Below, one piece after another: positions 1-11,068 of a DNA stretch of 64,000 nt. This DNA comes from Pisaster brevispinus. Its lineage: Eukaryota; Echinodermata; Asteroidea; Forcipulatida; Asteriidae. Below the pieces are notes generated by a model. The model did no database searches and had not been told where the DNA came from. It saw only the letters and a list, made by a program, of their open reading frames with translations. The DNA lies in contig JAMKCF010000020.1 in assembly GCA_023634235.1 (NCBI GenBank), positions 10,602,001-10,666,000 on the forward strand. The letters are read 5' to 3'. How positions within the stretch are numbered: the first letter of the stretch is position 1; each line of letters begins with the position of its first letter. The position numbers and the translations under genes were made by a program.

Positions 1-595
1 ATTGTTCCCGCCATAAGACTTACGACGTGCATGCATAAAAGCATAAACACGATCTTTTCCAAAATGGCGAGTGGAGAGTTGCTGTGACCGTGTCGTCTCT
101 CTTAAAAGAGCGAGTTGCCCAGTGGTTATAGATCCTTTTGAAGGCAAGTTTTTAACTAAATATTAAGTTTTGTTTCCTATTCACTTGTACATAGTCGTGA
201 CAGTTGCCTATAGCAAGCAGCACAGTGATAATGCCATTGAATTAGTTTTCAGTTTTATCATGCATTTCTTATACATGTATTGTAACGTTACAAACACCCT
301 GCAGGCAGTGCATTGTATGGAGTATAGACATGCAACGCGGTGTACAACAATACACGAATAGCACTATCACTGCATTGCTTGCACTGCATCTGGCACGACT
401 GTGTACAGCAACTGAACGGAAAACAAACGTTATTTAGTTAAAAACTTTTCTTCAAAAACATCTATAAACCACTGGGCTACCCCACGTTTTTTGGAGAGAC
501 GCCAATGGCACAGCTCTCCACCACTCGCCACTGTGGAAAAGATCGTTTCGATGCCTGGACGTACGACGTATCACACGGGGAACTGTGAATCAAAT
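1..595. repeat. Large foldback (inverted repeat), arms about 240 bp
   Basis: Arm 1 (1-245) and arm 2 (348-595) are inverted and diverged. Matching landmarks are CGATCTTTTCC/GGAAAAGATCG (51-61 and 535-545), GGCGAGTGG/CCACTCGCC, GCCCAGTGGTTATAG/CTATAAACCACTGGGC, AAGTTTTTAACTAAAT/ATTTAGTTAAAAACTT and CAGTGATAATG/ACTATCACTG. The centre lies near 297. The left end coincides with the window edge, so it may be longer. Confidence 0.8.
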
Positions 596-890
596 GGTGA
601 ATTAATAGCACAATACATATTGACCATCTTTTGTTGATAAAAAATCCCCAACACTTGGTCAAGTAAAATTACCCAACTGAAACATCAAACCTTTCTACCC
701 AACAATTGGTTAACAAAATTACCAATAAAGATTTTGACCAACAGTATGGTAATTTTATTAGACCTATAAGTTGGTCAAAATATTTACCCAACCTTGTTGG
801 GCTAAATTTTGACCAACAGTTTAGAGAGTTCATATTAGACCTAACGTTGGTCAAAATGTTGGTCAAAATTTAACCAATATTTTTTGCAGT

Positions 891-1098
891 GCAGTAGGGA
901 TCCTACATACCTTGTATTGGTTGGTTTTGGAGGATTGAGGCAGTAGGAATCCTACACACCTTGTATTGGTTGGTTTTGGAGGATTGAGGCAGTAGGAATC
1001 CTACATACCTTGTATTGGTTGGTTTTGGAGGATTGAGGCAGTAGGGATCCGAACTCATATTGGTTGATTTTGGAGGATCGAGCTAGCAGGGATTCTAC
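891..1098. repeat. 49-bp tandem repeat, about four units
   Basis: GCAGTAGGAATCCTACA and TGGTTGGTTTTGGAGGATTG repeat with 49-bp spacing from 891. The first three units are nearly identical, the last one is diverged and shortened. Confidence 0.9.
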
Positions 1099-1254
1099 AT
1101 GCACATAAACTCCAATATTGAATACATTCTTTGCTGTTCACAATTTCGCCAAGTTTCATGACCTAAAATGTAACAGTTTCATAGTTTTAGCATGACAGAT
1201 AAAGTTTTTTTCTCCTCACAACGTGACAAATCCTGATTGGCCACTTTTTACATT

Positions 1255-1390
1255 GAAACACATAGAGGGCAAGGCCATTTTCATTTCCATTTTGCAAAGG
1301 GCACTTCCATCAGAAAATCTTAAAGTCTATGGGAAACGTTTGAAGGGGCACCAAGGCCAAGATGAGGGCAGCGGAAGCTAGGGCCTCAGT
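1255..1390 (-). repeat. Family G dispersed repeat copy
   Basis: Contains GGGCAAGGCCATTTTCATTT, GCAAAGGGCACTTCCA, AAAATCTTAAAGTCTATGGG and GAAGGGGCACCAAGGCCAAG, then AGGGCCTCAG. The closest relatives in the window are 17515 (same strand) and 40100 (opposite strand). Confidence 0.6.
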
Positions 1391-1941
1391 ATAAATTAGT
1401 CTAAAAACCAAGACGTTTTATATTTGTTGTTCAAATCTGTTTCCTCACTCAGCATTATTTTAAAATTAATTTTGTTATAGCCTAATAAGAATGAATCATA
1501 AAATAATCTGAAATAGCATTCCCAGTGTATTTTGTCACCATGCAAGATTATGCCGGTGTGGTTAAAAAAAATAAAAAAATAAAAAAATAAATAAAAAGTG
1601 CTGAAAATGGTAGCATTGTGCGGACATAGATGATTGAGTGTCTACATGTTCTGACATGAATCTGGCTGGCTAGAGTGCACACTTTCCATCCAATACTCTT
1701 CACTGTGAAATCTAGTGTAACCCCTTGGCACGTCGGAACTGTCCAGAAATTAAATTGGATATCCCCAGCATTTTTCTTGTTCAGCTGCAGCCGGCTACTT
1801 TGCATATATTCAGTCGAAATTTTGAAAAAAAAGTGGAACATGGCACATTTATGTGGTTGGATGAACTTTAGGTTTAAACTGCGCTGCTTTTTGAACAGGA
1901 ATTTCAATTTCATTCTCAAACTGAAACACACCATACAACAT

Positions 1942-2113
1942 GGACCCAATTTCTGCTTAAGCACAACAAATAGCTAAGCACATTAGGCTTACCAGATTAA
2001 GGTTACCAGCCAAAACATCATGTAGTTTGTACCGTTTGTGACTGGTATCCTACTCATTTTTGCTGAGCAGAAAATTGTTAAGCAATATTTTTTGCTTAAG
2101 CAACTCTATAAAG
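1942..2113. repeat. Family T inverted-repeat element
   Basis: GGACCCAATTTCTGCTTAAG at the left, CTTAAGCAACTCTATAAAGC at the right; internal GGTTACCAGCCAAAACATC and GACTGGTATCCTACTC. Some end bases are lost. Confidence 0.65.
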
Positions 2114-2771
2114 CTGATTACCTGTAAGCAAGTTCTTGTGCTTACTACAGCAGAAAAGCATGTGTAAGCAAGCTTGAATGCCTTTTGCTTTGCTTATGGT
2201 TAGCAGTGTTTATGAAATATAAATTTTGCTACTGGCCGCCTTAAGCAGAAAATTATGGCATTTAACCTCAGGCCAAATTTCATGGATCTGCTTAAATGCA
2301 GAACATGTAGCAAAACTGTTTACAAATGGTATGTACCACGGTGTATTTTGGTTGGTATCTTTTGGTGGTGAGCAGATCTGTTTCTTTCTTATCTTAATTT
2401 TGTGCTTTTAAAAGCAGCTCTTTAAAATTGGACCCAGGCGGTAAAAATGTAGTGTGTAATTAGAGCCTGTGTTTCTCCACATACAGAATATTTAGTACAT
2501 CGTGCATCACATTGATAACATGGCTGATGTGTTAGTTGTCTGTGTTTTAATGCCATTTCAATCTTGCCGAGAAGTGCCTGATTTTGATGTGGGCCTCACG
2601 AATAGTTACCGTTATTTGCAGTTTACGTAGCAAAACACTTTAGCAAATTTAAAAAATCAGACAAACATTATAGGATTGCTAACACTTGTAACATTTTATT
2701 TATTCAACCTGAAGTGTAATGTTAAAATGGTTAAAGAATTTCTCTATTATTTGTATTCTTTCCTTGCCCAG

Positions 2772-2874
2772 AACCCAGTGGCACATGCATGGTGCGAGCC
2801 CGGTCATTATCGCAAGAAATTCTGCAATGTATGTCGCCGAAGGCTGGATGACTCGTTAGCCTTCCGCTGTGAAT
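2772..2874 (+). CDS. DGKQ: DGKQ exon a: first two-thirds of C1 domain 2
   Basis: The 103-nt exon starts at phase 0 with Asn-Pro-Val-Ala-His and ends phase 1 before a GTGAGT donor at 2875. It supplies the first zinc-ligand His (spliced residue 5), the CNVC pair (18 and 21) and Cys33. The split Leu codon (T|TA) joins to exon b to create CELC, matching the CEVC of vertebrate DGKQ. The acceptor is a T/C-rich tract ending in CAG. The longer open frame from 2676 is only intron read-through. Confidence 0.93.
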
Positions 2875-3772
2875 GTGAGTACCCTCCCCAGGTCTGCTGA
2901 ATTAAATGTGGTATTTTACGGTCTGAATGATATTCGTCCTACTTAAACCTACACTTTGACAACACCAGAACTTGAGCCAGGTGCACTTCAGACAGCTTTG
3001 AAAAAGGCATGGGATCTTAAAACATTGAATCTCATTGTCACGTCTAAGAATAAATCATATTTAAAAGTGGCATTCTCATGTTTAGGGACAAAAGTGCCAC
3101 AACAGGGACCTGAACCCATTCACGCAATTGCCACAAATCGAACTCAAACCCACACTTTGACCCACACAACATCAGAACTTGAGCCAAGTGCACTTTGGAC
3201 AGCTCAGCCATATTGAATCTGATTTTCAAATCTGAAAGACAAATCATACTTAAAAGTGTCATCCTTGACAAAAATGCCATAACAGGGACCTGAACCCCTC
3301 ACTTAAAACATCAGAATTTAAGCCAAGTGCACTAGACAGCTCAGCCAAAGGCTAAGGAATGTTGAGCCTTGACGCCAAATCTGATAGACAAATCATAGTT
3401 AAAAGTGACTCTCATTTTTAAAGACAAAAGGACCACAAGCGGGACCTGAACCCACTCACTTACAACATCAATACTTAAGCCAAGTGCACTAGACAGCTTG
3501 GATACGACAAGTGCAATGTGTGAGTATTACTTCGGATGAGGCTTCTACACAGTATTGATGGATTGCACAAGACATCATTGACCGCCATCATCGATGACAA
3601 ACAATGGAAAAGTGCACGCGTGTACGCGCTGCGCACGACTCTCAGCCAATGATAGCCTTTCACGCGTGCACGTTTCATCAACCATGGCGGCCAATGCGAG
3701 GGGTCTATAGGAAGATGAGGATGACACTCCACTATAACTTAAATCTGTTTTGTTTCTTGTTTCCATCTACAG
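2875..3772 (+). other. DGKQ intron, 898 bp
   Basis: Donor GTGAGT, acceptor CTACAG. The segment 2950-3510 holds four degenerate tandem copies of a tRNA-like SINE head on the minus strand. The remainder (3510-3772) shows only a GC-richer patch near 3600-3690 with short ACGCG palindromic words; I see no gene in it. Confidence 0.85.
2950..3510 (-). repeat. Tandem cluster of tRNA-Leu/Ser-like SINE heads (group D)
   Basis: The phrase AGCCAAGTGCACT recurs near 2975, 3183, 3319 and 3477, each time with GGACCTGAACCC nearby and followed by a CAAATCATA-type segment. On the minus strand this reads as a tRNA-like A box, a TCAAGTTC loop segment and a B box (GGGTTCAGGTCC). The group D SINE at 38625 carries the same core in the opposite orientation. 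Unit spacing is irregular (about 136-208 bp). Confidence 0.6.
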
Positions 3773-3861
3773 TATGTGAATATTATGCCCATGCAAGCTG
3801 CCTAGATTTCGTCGTTAGTAACTGTGTCAAGTGTGCGGATTACGATGCTAACAGGAGTTTA
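3773..3861 (+). CDS. DGKQ: DGKQ exon b: end of C1 domain 2
   Basis: The 89-nt exon takes up phase 1 and ends in phase 0 before a GTAAGT donor at 3862. It encodes the second half of C1-2: Cys36, His41, Cys44 and Cys52 of the spliced product. With exon a the full pattern is HX12CX2CX11CX2CX4HX2CX7C, a complete C1 zinc-binding set. A short polar linker (DYDANRSL) follows. Confidence 0.93.
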
Positions 3862-4099
3862 GTAAGTGTAAATTTATAACTCCCTCATTGACGTTCCTCC
3901 TTTTGCTAAGGACAAAAATCCCTTCCCCTTGGCAAGAAGGAGGTACCAGAGCTGTACCACTGACATGCACAAGGCTTAAACATGTTGAAATACCCAACTG
4001 GACTATTGGCCAGTACCCAGTTGTTTGAGCACCTTTCAGTAACTCCACAACCAAACAAGTCCTGTGTCTTTCCAAACACCTGCACCTGTACTTTGAAGA

Positions 4100-4220
4100 A
4101 TACAGTTGTACACTTCCAGGCCTGGAGTTACATGGCAGGCATGACAGCTAGTACCGTCGTTGCCCTTGCAATTGGCCCTGGTGCCCCTGGAAAAATACCT
4201 TCTTTGCGGCCATAACTGCC
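4100..4220 (+). repeat. Family G dispersed repeat fragment
   Basis: The stretch carries the typical words CAGGCCTGGA, TTGCCCTTGCAATTG and GGTGCCCCTGGAAAA, also seen at 24890, 25085, 40100, 41330 and 50395. Related fragments lie at 3890-3990 and 4420-4520. Confidence 0.45.
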
Positions 4221-4879
4221 GAGCCCTTTATTTATCCCAGTTGGCCATTGTGTCCTTTGAATAAAAGTTCAGTATTTACATACATTAAGGTTTTCGGTCG
4301 ACAATGTAAATATTATATAAAATAAATTATATAAAATTAATAATTTGACATTGATTTTATTTTGTTGTGCAACTGTCATAGTTGAATGGCATTCATACCT
4401 TTTCTGTTTTCACATTTTTGGCCTTGGTGCCCTATCTTCTCGCTTTGGTGTCTTCCAAAAATTGGCTTGCTCCAAGCATGCCAAGGCCAAAGTGGTGTTG
4501 CCCTAAAAATGCTGTAATTCCAGTCAGGCTTCACTTCAGCTTTTCAATTACAAACCCCCTCCAGGAAACCTTCAGCAAATACAGAGAAAAAAGGGAAGAG
4601 TTTTTTGGGGGTCGTGTAAAAAATATTTCTGGTGGAGTGAAAGTTCTGACCAACAAGGTAACCTTGGTGAATGTGAGACAGCTTTATCTGTGTATGTAAC
4701 TTCCGCTATCTGGAGGAAAAACAAAAACAAACTATACACAAGTCCAACGACATTTTGTCAATAGTCCAAGGTAACAGGAAATGGAATCAGACGTCAGCAG
4801 ATACAGCCAATAAGCTTTGCTTAGCTAATTTGCTAAGCTAATTTACTTAGCTATGCGACAATTCAATTGACCCAGGGTG

Positions 4880-5095
4880 CAGAGTGTGACTGGCCAGCTT
4901 GTAATTGTCATTTCAGTAGTCTGTCAGCTTTTTCACCTTTCCATACAATAACTCATTTTAGGTAGGGATGCTTTTCACCACGGAACTAGCCAGCCAGACC
5001 TTAAAGAGAATTGTGACTGGTCCTCGGGTGTTTAATTAGCATTTGTCGAGTTGACCACTGTTAATGGAGAATGCTGTGGTGCTTCGATTACATCA
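4880..5095. repeat. Diverged dispersed repeat, paired with 7000-7195
   Basis: Both copies share GACTGGCCAGC, TAGCCAGCC, GGCTGGTCCTCGGGTGTTT (or a one-base variant) and the end TGTTA-TGGAGAA in the same order. The shared words contain GGCC/GGACC inverted motifs. Related GGCCAGT-rich pieces appear near 8440-8530, 28670-28790 and 41220-41300. No coding content is visible. Confidence 0.5.
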
Positions 5096-5384
5096 CAACA
5101 TCAGGATCATTGTTATGTTTTTGAGAAAGTCATAATCGAGAAAGTCATAATCAGGCAAATATCTTAAAGACCTGCTAAGTATTAAATTTGGTCTGGGCAC
5201 ATTTTAAATTCAAACATAATGTCCAATTCCAATGGAAATTAACCGAGGATGTTATTTTGCGGGGTCACACCCTTGCGATAAATTTGTAAAGTTTTGTCCC
5301 AGATACTCCACAGTTCTTAGAAGAAAGAAAGAACGGAGAACCCTGTAAAATGTGAAATCATTCGCACGAAACTTGTTTTTGGGG

Positions 5385-5505
5385 TGAACAAAGAAAAAAT
5401 GCTGAGAGGAGAGTGGGATTCGAAGCTGGCACATTTGGTTTTATGTGCAGATGATCTACCAACTGAGCTAACTATTAGCCGCTTGTTGGTGGTCTCCCTA
5501 TTTTT
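5385..5505 (-). repeat. SINE A copy (tRNA-like, minus strand)
   Basis: Reads as the reverse complement of the element at 30955: GAACAAAGAAAAA tail, then GTGGGATTCGAAGCTGG (B box complement), CTACCAACTGAGCTAACT (A box complement) and GGTGGTCTCCCTATTTT leader. Confidence 0.7.
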
Positions 5506-6999
5506 TCAGTTGTTGTAATAGATCTTTATCATAGTGTGGCCGTCTTGATTTTCTCCCATTCAAATTAATGGAACCAAACCAAGGGTGGAAGGAAAAATAG
5601 TCGGGTTCCTTTTTGTTCAATATATATTGGCATTCCACTACTGTTATTGGATATAGGGAACAGGACCAAGGTAATGGCAGTGTGATAAAGGTATATTGAG
5701 TTTTTACTGGCAATAATCATATTAATCGGAGATGGTGGACACCTGAGATGAGTTCTGCAAAGAGACGGCGCTGTAGCTCTTAAAGAGAAAACAAGTGCTT
5801 GGAAATAAAATATATAATAATTTTGTGGTGCCATACGCCGTTTTACAAAGTGCCTCACATCTGTCACTTCTACTGCAAGTGATCATTCCGCTGCACGTGC
5901 ATACTATCAAACTCAAGTATCACAAAGACGCTGTGCCATCAACATTAGTTTGTCTCGGTTTGCCTCCGAGTTGCCCTCAGGGTTGGAAAGGGGGGGGGAG
6001 ATTGGCAATACAACATGAACTTGAGAGACATAGCAGTTCTTCTCGGACGCCTAAGTAGGTTATACGCGTCTCCAAAGGGGTAGTGTCCGTAAAAGCGGAA
6101 TGATGGAGTGAATGGTACACACATGGGAGAGGCCTGGTGAGGAGTGCGCTGAAAATGTCACTTTAGCCGCTGTGGAATTTGGCGGCTGGAAACTCCCCCG
6201 TCTTTTTTGTCTTGCTTGTGAGCGTTTGCATCCTGTGGAACAAAACAATGTGGAACTCAAGGAGATGCAAATTAGTCGGTGGTATTTACACGTACATGGA
6301 ATTTATTTCTTTTGGGACTCTCTCAGACTGAGAGGCTTTTCTGGACTTGTCTCTGTGTTGATAGAACATTTACACTACAGACATTTTACCAGAGGTAACA
6401 TTCTTGAAAAAAACTGCGATCCTAGAGAACCCAAAAAACTTGCTACCTCTTTTCTGATGGTGAGTTCTTAGGGCCTAGTCACACATGACAATCTCTCAGG
6501 AGACAAAAATGCTCAAAATTAAATTGTCACACAAATTTATGGTTCACAGAAAGGAAAATACCACTTCAGCTATTCCAGGCATTGCGCCCACACATTGCAG
6601 AGTCATGGAACACTGTAAACTTACACACACAATAATTTAACACGCACAAAAATTGGGGAAACTAATAAGTTATTATAAGCTATTTATAGTTTCAAATGGC
6701 CTCTTGTGTACATATGTGCCTCGTGCAGAACAACCCTTGTGTCTTATTTATTTGTGGTGAACTAACCTTGAGTTAATGGCTCTGTAAACATGGTAAACAA
6801 ACCAATTAATGAGCAATGATTAGTATGTAAGGACCTAATAATGTTTTTGTTTCGTAGCGACGACGACGGCGTGTGTGCGTGCACACAGTGAAGAGCCTCT
6901 TTTGCATGGAGTATAGAGAGTGGATGATTAGTTCTGCATAGTAATGATGACATGCATCAGTGTGTGGTCAACGAGTTGCGTTCCAGGGTTTCCCCTTAA

Positions 7000-7195
7000 T
7001 TTTTTCAGCGACTGGCCAGCAGGACCTTGTCTTTTCACCAGCTTTTTTTCACTTGTCTAATATTTCATATTGAATAGGGATGCCTTTGAACACTGACCTT
7101 AGCCAGCCGGACCACTCGGTGTTGAATTTTGGCTGGTCCTCGGGTGTTTTAACTGGCATTTGACCAGCGGACCACTGTTACTGGAGAACAGTGTT
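7000..7195. repeat. Second copy of the GGCTGGTCCTCGGGTG repeat
   Basis: Collinear with 4880-5095. It contains GCGACTGGCCAGCAGGACC near 7008-7026, TAGCCAGCCGGACC and then the shared GGCTGGTCCTCGGGTGTTT segment, ending in TGGAGAACAGTGTTGTG. Confidence 0.5.
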
Positions 7196-7204
7196 GTGCA
7201 TGGA

Positions 7205-7690
7205 AAGGGGATCAGGTTGGCTCAGTGGTTTTGTTTCCCTGCCTTTCACCTCTGAGGACCCTGCTACGAATCCCACCCCAGACCGGAGTCTTGCAGGAGG
7301 ATTGGGTTTTCAGTGGTTTAGTTTAGAACTAATAGATCATGGGGAGGGGGGGGGGGGGGGGGCCTTTACGTCAGCAGCCCCTCATCTTTGGAATTCTTTA
7401 CCCTCATCCTTGAGGTCATGCTCCAACATACCAGCATTTAAGAGACAACTAAAACACAGCTGATGGACGTAGCATTTAAATAGTTACTCAAAGTTTTTTG
7501 TGTTTAACTGTAAGGATTTCTTGTAATGGATATGTGCGCCCTATAAATGTACATTATTATTATTGTTATCAGTCCCTATGTGATTGCGTGGGTTTTCCCC
7601 ATTTGGGGGTTTCCCTCCAACATCTGAAACGCATCTAAAGCATTCTTTCCCGTTTCCTATTCATCATGTTTCCTGTTATTGGTGCTAACA
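7205..7690 (+). repeat. SINE C copy, interrupted by a LINE 3' fragment
   Basis: Left part 7205-7318 carries GGCTCAGTGGTTTTG (A-box-like) and TACGAATCCCACC (B-box-like), then GATTGGGTTTTCAGT. The right part resumes near 7573 with CAGTCCCTATG, GGTTTTCCCCATTTGGGG and CCTATTCATC. The intact copy at 63270-63490 has these two halves adjoining, so the middle is an insertion. Confidence 0.65.
7319..7572 (+). mobile_element. 3' end of a non-LTR retrotransposon (L2/CR1-like), 5'-truncated
   Basis: The frame over 7365-7463 ends in a peptide containing APHLWNSLPSSLRS and FKRQLK before a stop. This resembles the extreme C-terminus of L2/CR1-type reverse transcriptases (LWNSLP...FK..LK). It is followed by a short 3' tail with TATGTGCGCCCTATAAATG and an ATT repeat at 7553-7565, a usual L2-like 3' end. 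The remainder of the reverse transcriptase is absent. A long G run near 7337-7361 sits at the truncated 5' side. Confidence 0.6.
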
Positions 7691-7799
7691 AATGTACTGT
7701 TAAATAAATAAGTGAAGTATTTGGAATTTCAATTGATAATTTATTCATTGTCCGCAAAAATTGAAATTTGCACTGGGGTGATCAAAACTACAGAAATTA

Positions 7800-8200
7800 A
7801 GTAGAAGTAATTTTTTTGGGGTGATAAAAAAAAAACGACTGGATTTTGAGCGTGCGACCTCTGGGCTTACAAACTGAGCACACATATCCTTGCAGCTTAG
7901 ATCAATATGCAAAATAACTGAGTAATAATTACAAAGCTCTAAACAATTTTGGGTGAACAAAGAAAACTTTACAAGAGTGGGACTTGAATTTGCAACCTCA
8001 GGATTAAAGAGGAGGGGAAACGACCAATTCAATTTTGCGATGTGCTCATTTTCCAATAGACAGAGTCCTCATGTGAGTGGGAAAACAATTACAAGTGTTT
8101 AACTTCACTTCGTTAACATGCTGGTACTCTGCAAACTGAGCTCACTAGCCCTAATGCTGGCGGTCTCCATATTTTGTTCGTGGTCGCCAGTCAGAAGTCA
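7800..8200 (-). repeat. Cluster of diverged SINE A copies (minus strand)
   Basis: Three partial copies follow each other: 7810-7895, 7945-8030 and 8090-8195. Each shows pieces of the tail (GGGTGAACAAAGAAAA), the B box complement (GTGGGACTTGAATTTGCAAC) or the leader (GGCGGTCTCCATATTTTGTT, then GCCAGTCAGAAGTCAT). Confidence 0.55.
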
Positions 8201-9394
8201 TACATTTGAAAAAAAATATAAATCTACACATTTTAAGGAGAAGACTTTATTCTTTGATTAGGTACAAAGAGAATGTTTCTCTCATTTGTCTTGTGAGCAC
8301 ATGTAGTAAGTATGGCCTATACCTTGATATTCAACAGAACTAATAGAATTAATACATGTTTATACATGTAAGATTAAGTCAACATTTTGACTTTTTTATT
8401 TTAGTGGGGTATCATTATTCAACTGAAAAACACAAGACCACTAGACTCGTTTGGTCATGAGTTTACTGGCCTAAATGCACAACACACTGGCCACAGGCCT
8501 GCGGTCCAGCCAACATTTCGAGCCCTGAACACCAATAACTTACTGCTACTAAAAGTTATAGATGGAGCATGGCACGGAAGGTTTTTACAATCGGCAGGAC
8601 ATGCGTTGCAAACTTCATTGGTGTGAGCAACCGTGCATGTGTATCAGGCAAGAACGCTTTATACTCGGCAAACATTCACATGCTGGTTCTTCTAGACTTT
8701 CCCACTCGGTCACATGACCAACATTAATCACTGTAACCCAATCAGCCTCCATCACGAGAACAATTACATGAAGAGCTGTTTTAAAGTAGCGGGACATTTA
8801 AGCTGAACATCAAACGGCGCACTCTTTGTTTCTTCGGTCGTCTTGACTTCGTCTCCGCCGTCAATCACTGGCTGAGGAAACTCTCCCGCTGCTGGAAGTT
8901 GCCATAAATCTGTTTATTTTCAGAAGCTCTGTTTGTTTATGTCGGACACCCTCAGTGATGTTCGTAATATGTCCGCACTTGAGAGGTTGATGGGGGGGGG
9001 GGAAGAATAACGAGAGTGAGTGACAGTTATTATTGGATGCAGCTTCAGAGAGACGTCCAGGCCGTGGGATTTCTGACAGTTGATTGTTTAGTTTTTTTTA
9101 AAGGCGTGTCTTGGGGGATTATTATTATCGTCAATGCGTTTATTTAATGGTAGTCGTCTCTGTCCGTACGCCATTTGCAAGTTAGATTTAAATAGTGTCT
9201 GGTACAGTGACTTGCTTAATAATGTCTTAAAAGGTGCGAGCTTGCAATGAGAGACTTTTGATCACTTAGTGGCAGCAGCTTTACCAGACAAATCTCCATT
9301 GTTAGCGTAGATTTGAGCAATGAGCACATTTTTGAGTGAGATCAATGGATTTACCTGGCAAGCCCCTAAACATCTCCCCTAAAAGTTTGTGCAT

Positions 9395-9615
9395 AACATT
9401 GGGATGGGGTTGTTGTGGCTGAGGGGTCTGAAGGTTTGGACTCAAGTTGTGTAGTTTACAGAATGTGGGTTCGAATCCTGGCCTGGTCAGTGGCGGCATT
9501 TGTGTCCTTGAGCGAGGTACTTTATCACGATTGCTTCTCTCCACCCAGGAATACAAATGGGTACCAGTGAGAGCTGGGGAGTAAGCAGCGATGGACTGGC
9601 ATCCTGCCATTGGGG
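9395..9615 (+). repeat. Group E tRNA-derived SINE
   Basis: TTGTGGCTGAGGGGTCTG (A box) and TGTGGGTTCGAATCCTGG (B box) are spaced as in a tRNA with a Leu/Ser-like core. The body has TGTCCTTGAGCGAGGTACTTT, CTCCACCCAGG and AAATGGGTACC. The copy at 60415-60735 shows the same order. Confidence 0.65.
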
Positions 9616-9934
9616 AATAGAAATATTCTCAGTCAATTAATGCCAAGGAAACAGGGTATAAACACTGGCCTGATGAACCACCAACATTGTTGAGATTGAA
9701 AATATAAATGTTTACAGATTTACAACATGGCACATGAAAACAAAACAAAAATTGGTAAATTGATTAGTTTTGTTTTCATGAGTTCAAAACCTGATGTTTG
9801 AAAGCAGTGGAAAGTTATAATGGGGATTTTCACTATTTTCTGGTGACTTTGATAACGGATTGAGCTTAAACTTTCACAGGTTTGTTATTTCATGTATCAT
9901 GTATGTATTGGGTCACTTAAAGTGCGGATAGGAT

Positions 9935-10175
9935 ACTGGTCTTTGACAGAGTTTCCAATGTTGTCCATGTGCTTTAAGGTACATGGTGAATAGGAGACAC
10001 GGAAAAATGTTCAGTTTTAGATGTGGGAGAGAAACCTCAATGGGTGAAAACTAGGGACTGAAAACTCAATCCACATGCAAGGCTCTGGTCTGAGGTGGGA
10101 TTCGAACTGGGTTCCATAGAGGTAAAAAGGCAGGGAAAGAAACTACCGAGCCAACCTGATCCCCACGTGTAACAC
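9935..10175 (-). repeat. SINE C copy (minus strand)
   Basis: Contains TTCAGTTTTAGATGTGGGAG, AACCTCAATGGGTGAAAAC, GAGGTGGGATTCGAACTGGG (B box complement) and AGCCAACCTGATCCCC (A box complement). Matches 36880-37135 and 30300-30600. Confidence 0.65.
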
Positions 10176-10954
10176 TGGAAAGTTCTAACTTGATACTGTT
10201 TCTGTTTGTAAAAGAAAAGCTCCCCAACGAGCTGTTGTTCATTATTTTGTCTGTAACATTACCTCATACCCATGATTTGGCCATAGCACCTGTATCAACA
10301 TGGCAAGTAAGTCTGCTGACATAGCACACTGCACAGTGAAGTGTTCAAATACTCGTACACGCATACTTTTAAGAACAGAATGTACATTGAGGTTTGGGTT
10401 TGGAAGAAACGCTTTTTCTAATAACTTTATTAAAGATAGGGTCATAGATTGGTGAATACTCCAAAAAATAATGACCATAAAAACTTACTTGATAAAAAGC
10501 ATTGCAGCTGTTGATAGTGTAAAATATTTTGAGAAAGGATTCCCTTTGAAGTAAAAGGCTTTTCACTCCAAAATATTTGAATCTGAGAAACAATTCATAC
10601 ATGAAATGCTCAGATTTCTGAGGGTTGGTGTCCGTTCGCGAATGCTGCGGCCAGAGATGCGGTTGGTATCGCTGCTGCCTCACTAAACTGTGGATGGACT
10701 CAACGTGCTTGGGAAAATACCATGCCAGGTTTTTTTTCCCGTTTTCTGTATTCAGCTGAAACTGTCTCTCTTGATAGTTTTGTCAATATCACGCGGGGAA
10801 CGTCTGGCCCAGAGTGAGCCTGTGTCTTTTCGTCCATTTTTACGTTTGTGTTTGTTGTTGTACATGTATTTTGTGTCCTTTTTGGTATTTTATTGTTAAC
10901 TACTGAAATTGTTAAAAACCCACTTTGGGCGCTTGCACTGTGGATGCTGTATGA

Positions 10955-11068
10955 AGTAAATAATTATTAAGTAATAAACCACAAAGGAAACTGACTGGGT
11001 AAATTTTAAGTAATTTGGGTTTGAAAGCTCCTGTCAATTTTTCTTTTTCAAACCCAAATTAATTAAAT
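10955..11068. repeat. Inverted pair of SINE A tails
   Basis: 10960-11028 reads as the reverse complement of the SINE A 3' tail (AATAAACCACAAAGGAAACT ... AATTTGGGTTTGAA). 11033-11062 is the same tail forward (CAATTTTTCTTTTTCAAACC). The two meet at 11029-11033 with no tRNA-like heads. An AT-rich AAATAAAT run follows. Confidence 0.5.

Larger units (their letters stand above)
1..2771 (+). other. Intron (or upstream region) before the first visible DGKQ exon
   Basis: I see no exon here. The segment contains a large foldback at 1-595, a TTGGTCAAAAT-rich stretch at 660-890, a 49-bp tandem repeat at 891-1098, a family G copy at 1255-1390, an A-rich run near 1565-1595 and a family T inverted-repeat element at 1942-2113. 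It ends in a good acceptor (pyrimidine-rich tract then CAG at 2769-2771). The exon that should encode the first C1 domain is not visible. Confidence 0.8.

Noticed and set aside
2676..2900. 74-codon free-standing small protein
   Set aside because: Only 2772-2874 is coding (C1 domain exon); the rest is intron on both sides of good splice sites.
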